NCBI RefSeq assembly: GCF_014595995.2
Contig: NZ_CP063989.1
Location: 930,001 to 994,000, forward strand
Source: Actinomyces respiraculi
GTDB taxonomy: Bacteria > Actinomycetota > Actinomycetes > Actinomycetales > Actinomycetaceae
Reading direction: 5' to 3'
DNA: 64,000 nt
Of this stretch, positions 61,869-64,000 are shown piece after piece (position 1 is the stretch's first letter; each line of letters begins with the position of its first letter). The notes under the pieces were generated by a model that had not been told where the DNA came from, ran no database searches, and was given only the letters and a program-made list of their open reading frames with translations. The translations under genes were made by a program, and so were the position numbers.

Positions 61869-62504
61869 TTAGGCGCGGCGCACGACCGCCAGCAGCCCGT
61901 CACCCACCGGCAGCAGGGAGACTACGAGGTCCTCGCGCTCGCGCAGCGCCTTGCCCAGCTCTCGCGCCGCCACCGTCGTCTGGTCACGACGGGCCGGGTC
62001 CGCCACGTGGTCGTTCCACAGCGCCCTCGTCACCGCCAGCACCCCACCGACGCGCAGCATCCGCAGCGCCTGCTCGGCCAGCGCGGCCGCCTCCAGCGGG
62101 TCGACGTCGAGCACCACCATGTCGTAGGAGCGCGCCGCCATACGCGGCATGACGTCCGAGGCGCGTCCCTGGATGACACGCGTGCGCGAGCCCGGGTACC
62201 CGGCGGCGTCGAAGGCGCGGCGGGCCTCCCGCTGGACCTCGGCCTCGACGTCGATCGTCGTGAGCACGCCGTCGGGACCCATCCCCTGAAGTAGCCACAG
62301 GCCCGAAACTCCCGTACCGGTGCCGATCTCGGCGACCGAGCGGGCGCCGACGCCGGCCGCCAGCGTGCTGAGCAGCGCGCCGGTGGCAGGCGAGACCGGG
62401 CCGACCCCCAGCTCAATGCCGCGCCGCCTGGCCTGCGCCTGGGCCTCGGGCTCAAGGGGGAACTCCTCCGTGTAGGACCAGCTCAGCGTCTTGTCTGCGC
62501 TCAT
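61869..62504 (-). CDS. SAM-dependent O-methyltransferase
   Basis: 211 aa. Class I Rossmann methyltransferase of the O-MTase/Rv1220c group: VAEIGTGTGVSGLWLLQG (motif I), TTIDVEAEVQREAR, and YDMVVLDVDPLEA (metal Asp area). Substrate unknown. Sits upstream of tatB in divergent orientation, as does Rv1220c close to tatB in mycobacteria, but without the sigE-rseA genes between. Confidence 0.88.
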   Translation of the reverse strand: MSADKTLSWSYTEEFPLEPEAQAQARRRGIELGVGPVSPATGALLSTLAAGVGARSVAEIGTGTGVSGLWLLQGMGPDGVLTTIDVEAEVQREARRAFDAAGYPGSRTRVIQGRASDVMPRMAARSYDMVVLDVDPLEAAALAEQALRMLRVGGVLAVTRALWNDHVADPARRDQTTVAARELGKALREREDLVVSLLPVGDGLLAVVRRA

Positions 62505-62679
62505 GGCGCTGCCTCTCTCCTCGCAGACACGTGCGGGCCGCGCGTGCCGGGGCCATTGTCCCAGGTCCGGTGCCCTCAGGCGCAGTGCGTGGACGGCGCG
62601 GGCCCTTAAGCGGGTATCGCCCTGGGCGGATAGGGCGGAAGCGGGATGGGTGACGGTCGGGAGAAACCCGCCGTATCCC

Positions 62680-62685
62680 TATACT
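62680..62685 (+). promoter_or_regulatory. -10 box TATACT of tatB, leaderless
   Basis: TATACT ends 6 nt before GTG 62692; no ribosome-binding site lies between. The -35 is weak. Confidence 0.55.
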
Positions 62686-62691
62686 GGCGTG

Positions 62692-63726
62692 GTGTTCGGC
62701 ATTAACGGGAATGAATTCATCGTCCTCCTGCTGGTGCTGGTGGTCATCATCGGTCCCCAGCGCCTGCCGGAGTACACCCGAAAGTTGACTCAGTGGGTGC
62801 GCCAGCTGCGGCTCTTCCTCGACAACGCCAAGGCTCAGATCGCCGAGGAGGTTGGCCCCGAGCTCGCCGACCTCAACCTCCAGGACCTCGACCCCCGCAA
62901 CTACGACCCGCGCAAGATCGTGCGCGATGCCCTGGGTGAGGATCTCGACGCGATTCGCAAGGACCTGTCCCAGCCCTTCGAGTCCTTCAGCGCCGCCGCT
63001 AAAGAGTCCAGCGACGCCGCCGCCAAGGCCGTCACGGAGGACGCCCGTTCACGCCACGGCAAGAAGTCCCTGTCCTCGATGATCGATGAGAAGGCCGAGG
63101 AGACCCGCAAGGCGGCGAATGCCACGGCGGCTGATGCCGTCGCCGAGACCGAGGCCGGCACGGTGCCGGCCCAGGTCTCGGCCGCACACGCAGAAAGCAC
63201 CGGGGATACCCCGGCTGCCGAGGCGTCCGTTGACGTCGACGCGCTTACGGATGAGCAGGTCGAGGCCGCCATCGGTGCGGCCCGTGGTGCCGCGGTCCTG
63301 CCTGGGCTGGCCGAGGAGAGCACCGCTATGCACCGCGCCGCCCGCGAACTGACCGACGATGCCGCCTTCGCCGTCGTTCCCGACGACGAGCCGCAGGCCA
63401 CCGAGCTGGCCGAGGAGGACTCCTCGCAGTCCCAGGAGGCCGCAGCCGCCGAACAGGTCGAGACCGCGGGCCAGGGTGAAGTCACCGAGCAGGTTGACGA
63501 CACCGGGCGCCGTGAGTTCTTCTCCGGTGCGGCCGACGCCATTGTCGGCGCCGCCCAGGCTGCTGAGGAGGCCGTGGACCTCGTGCCGGATGAGATCCCT
63601 TCCACCCTCGTCGCCGATGCCCCGCGGGCCGAGCGCGTGCGACCGCTGTCCCCGCGCGACGTCGTGCGCGCCTCCGCTGCCGCCGCCCGTACCTCGCGCG
63701 AGGCCCTGGTCGCTGCCGTCGACTGA
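62692..63726 (+). CDS. tatB: Sec-independent translocase protein TatB with long tail
   Basis: 344 aa from GTG 62692. One N-terminal helix (EFIVLLLVLVVIIGPQRLP, with the GP hinge) and an amphipathic helix (PEYTRKLTQWVRQLRLFLDN) are typical of TatB. The following ~280 residues are Ala/Glu-rich, acidic and low-complexity, far longer than most TatB tails. Works with TatA/TatC to export folded proteins, such as the Tat-type deacetylase at 18492-19364. Confidence 0.92.
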   Translation: MFGINGNEFIVLLLVLVVIIGPQRLPEYTRKLTQWVRQLRLFLDNAKAQIAEEVGPELADLNLQDLDPRNYDPRKIVRDALGEDLDAIRKDLSQPFESFSAAAKESSDAAAKAVTEDARSRHGKKSLSSMIDEKAEETRKAANATAADAVAETEAGTVPAQVSAAHAESTGDTPAAEASVDVDALTDEQVEAAIGAARGAAVLPGLAEESTAMHRAARELTDDAAFAVVPDDEPQATELAEEDSSQSQEAAAAEQVETAGQGEVTEQVDDTGRREFFSGAADAIVGAAQAAEEAVDLVPDEIPSTLVADAPRAERVRPLSPRDVVRASAAAARTSREALVAAVD

Positions 63727-63792
63727 CCACCCCCGCCGGAACGGTCCCTGTCCGGCCTGAGCCCCGTCTGGCCTCGAGCTCCTCGTTTTGGT

Positions 63793-63825
63793 CTTGAACG
63801 TACGGTGTTGTGCCGTACGTTCGAG
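63793..63825. repeat. Palindromic repeat, copy 2
   Basis: 13-bp stem (63793-63805 with 63813-63825, one G-T pair), same TGTTGTG loop and core as 52922-52958. Outer arms at 63775-63785 and 63833-63843 extend the hairpin. It may terminate tatB. Confidence 0.8.
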
Positions 63826-63904
63826 AGCACACCGAGGAGTTCGGCGGGTGCGCTCGACCGGTGACGCACGGGGCCTGCCCCGGGCTCCGCGCGCCGGGTG
63901 GGCT

Positions 63905-64000
63905 TGCACGCTCATGTGACTGGTGTGATTTGGACGATTCGGACTTTTCGCTGGTATCTCGCCGTTTGTGCCCTGAGGTCGAAAACTGTTGTTGAGGCTC
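63905..64000. mobile_element. MITE-like element, second copy, cut by window end
   Basis: Matches 34382 onward: TGCACGCTCATGTGACTGGT, then TGTGATT-GGA-CGATTCGGACTTTTCG-type sequence with scattered differences, reaching GAGGCTC, i.e. the foot of the central hairpin, at the last base. The rest should lie just outside. Confidence 0.75.

Overview
The window comes from a high-GC actinobacterium, most likely Actinomyces or a close relative. The evidence is GC-rich codon use, many GTG starts, the tmRNA tag ADNTRTDFALAA, a DUF3117 protein, an actinobacterial gene neighbourhood (LOG protein, DUF3117, O-methyltransferase, tatB), and many transcripts that look leaderless: a -10 box 6-7 nt before an ATG or GTG.

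Region 1 (1-16.9 kb, all on the minus strand) is a surface-polysaccharide locus. It holds two tandem versions of the same cassette: CapD-like UDP-sugar dehydratase, WbpL-like polyprenyl-phosphate sugar-1-P transferase, two GT4 glycosyltransferases, and a Wzm/Wzt-type ABC exporter. The versions share gene order and nearly the same overlaps but have clearly diverged, and the distal one (1-7.5 kb) is visibly less GC-rich. At the joint a small membrane-protein gene is cut down to its 3' end. wecB leads the locus behind a TATAAT box and a repeat-rich leader.

Region 2 (17-24 kb) has IS and gene relics, a DUF6270 gene, a Tat/lipoprotein polysaccharide deacetylase, orn, tRNA-His, a double-FHA ABCG-like transporter and tRNA-Arg. 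Region 3 (24-36 kb) is mostly housekeeping: a pair of dynamin/Era-like GTPases, an ssb paralogue, ftsE-ftsX with a LytM/M23 hydrolase, smpB and ssrA (tmRNA), an aldo/keto reductase, xth and acyP. Just after ssrA lie a deleted ISL3-type element and a palindromic MITE-like element whose partial second copy closes the window.

Region 4 (36-44 kb) has a MacAB-like three-gene efflux operon, galK, a 2H phosphoesterase, a YihY-type membrane protein and a GDP-mannose pyrophosphorylase. Region 5 (44-54 kb) is nucleoside uptake and salvage: BMP-type lipoprotein, ATPase, two permeases, cdd, deoA and deoC, with an unexpected C39-like cysteine peptidase gene and a repeat field between deoA and deoC. Region 6 (54-64 kb) is a zinc/manganese ABC operon whose promoter spacer is occupied by a palindrome, then a phosphohexomutase, a LOG protein, DUF3117, an O-methyltransferase and tatB.

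Short tandem repeats are common both inside genes (low-complexity linkers) and between them. I see no prophage, CRISPR array, rRNA or replication origin.
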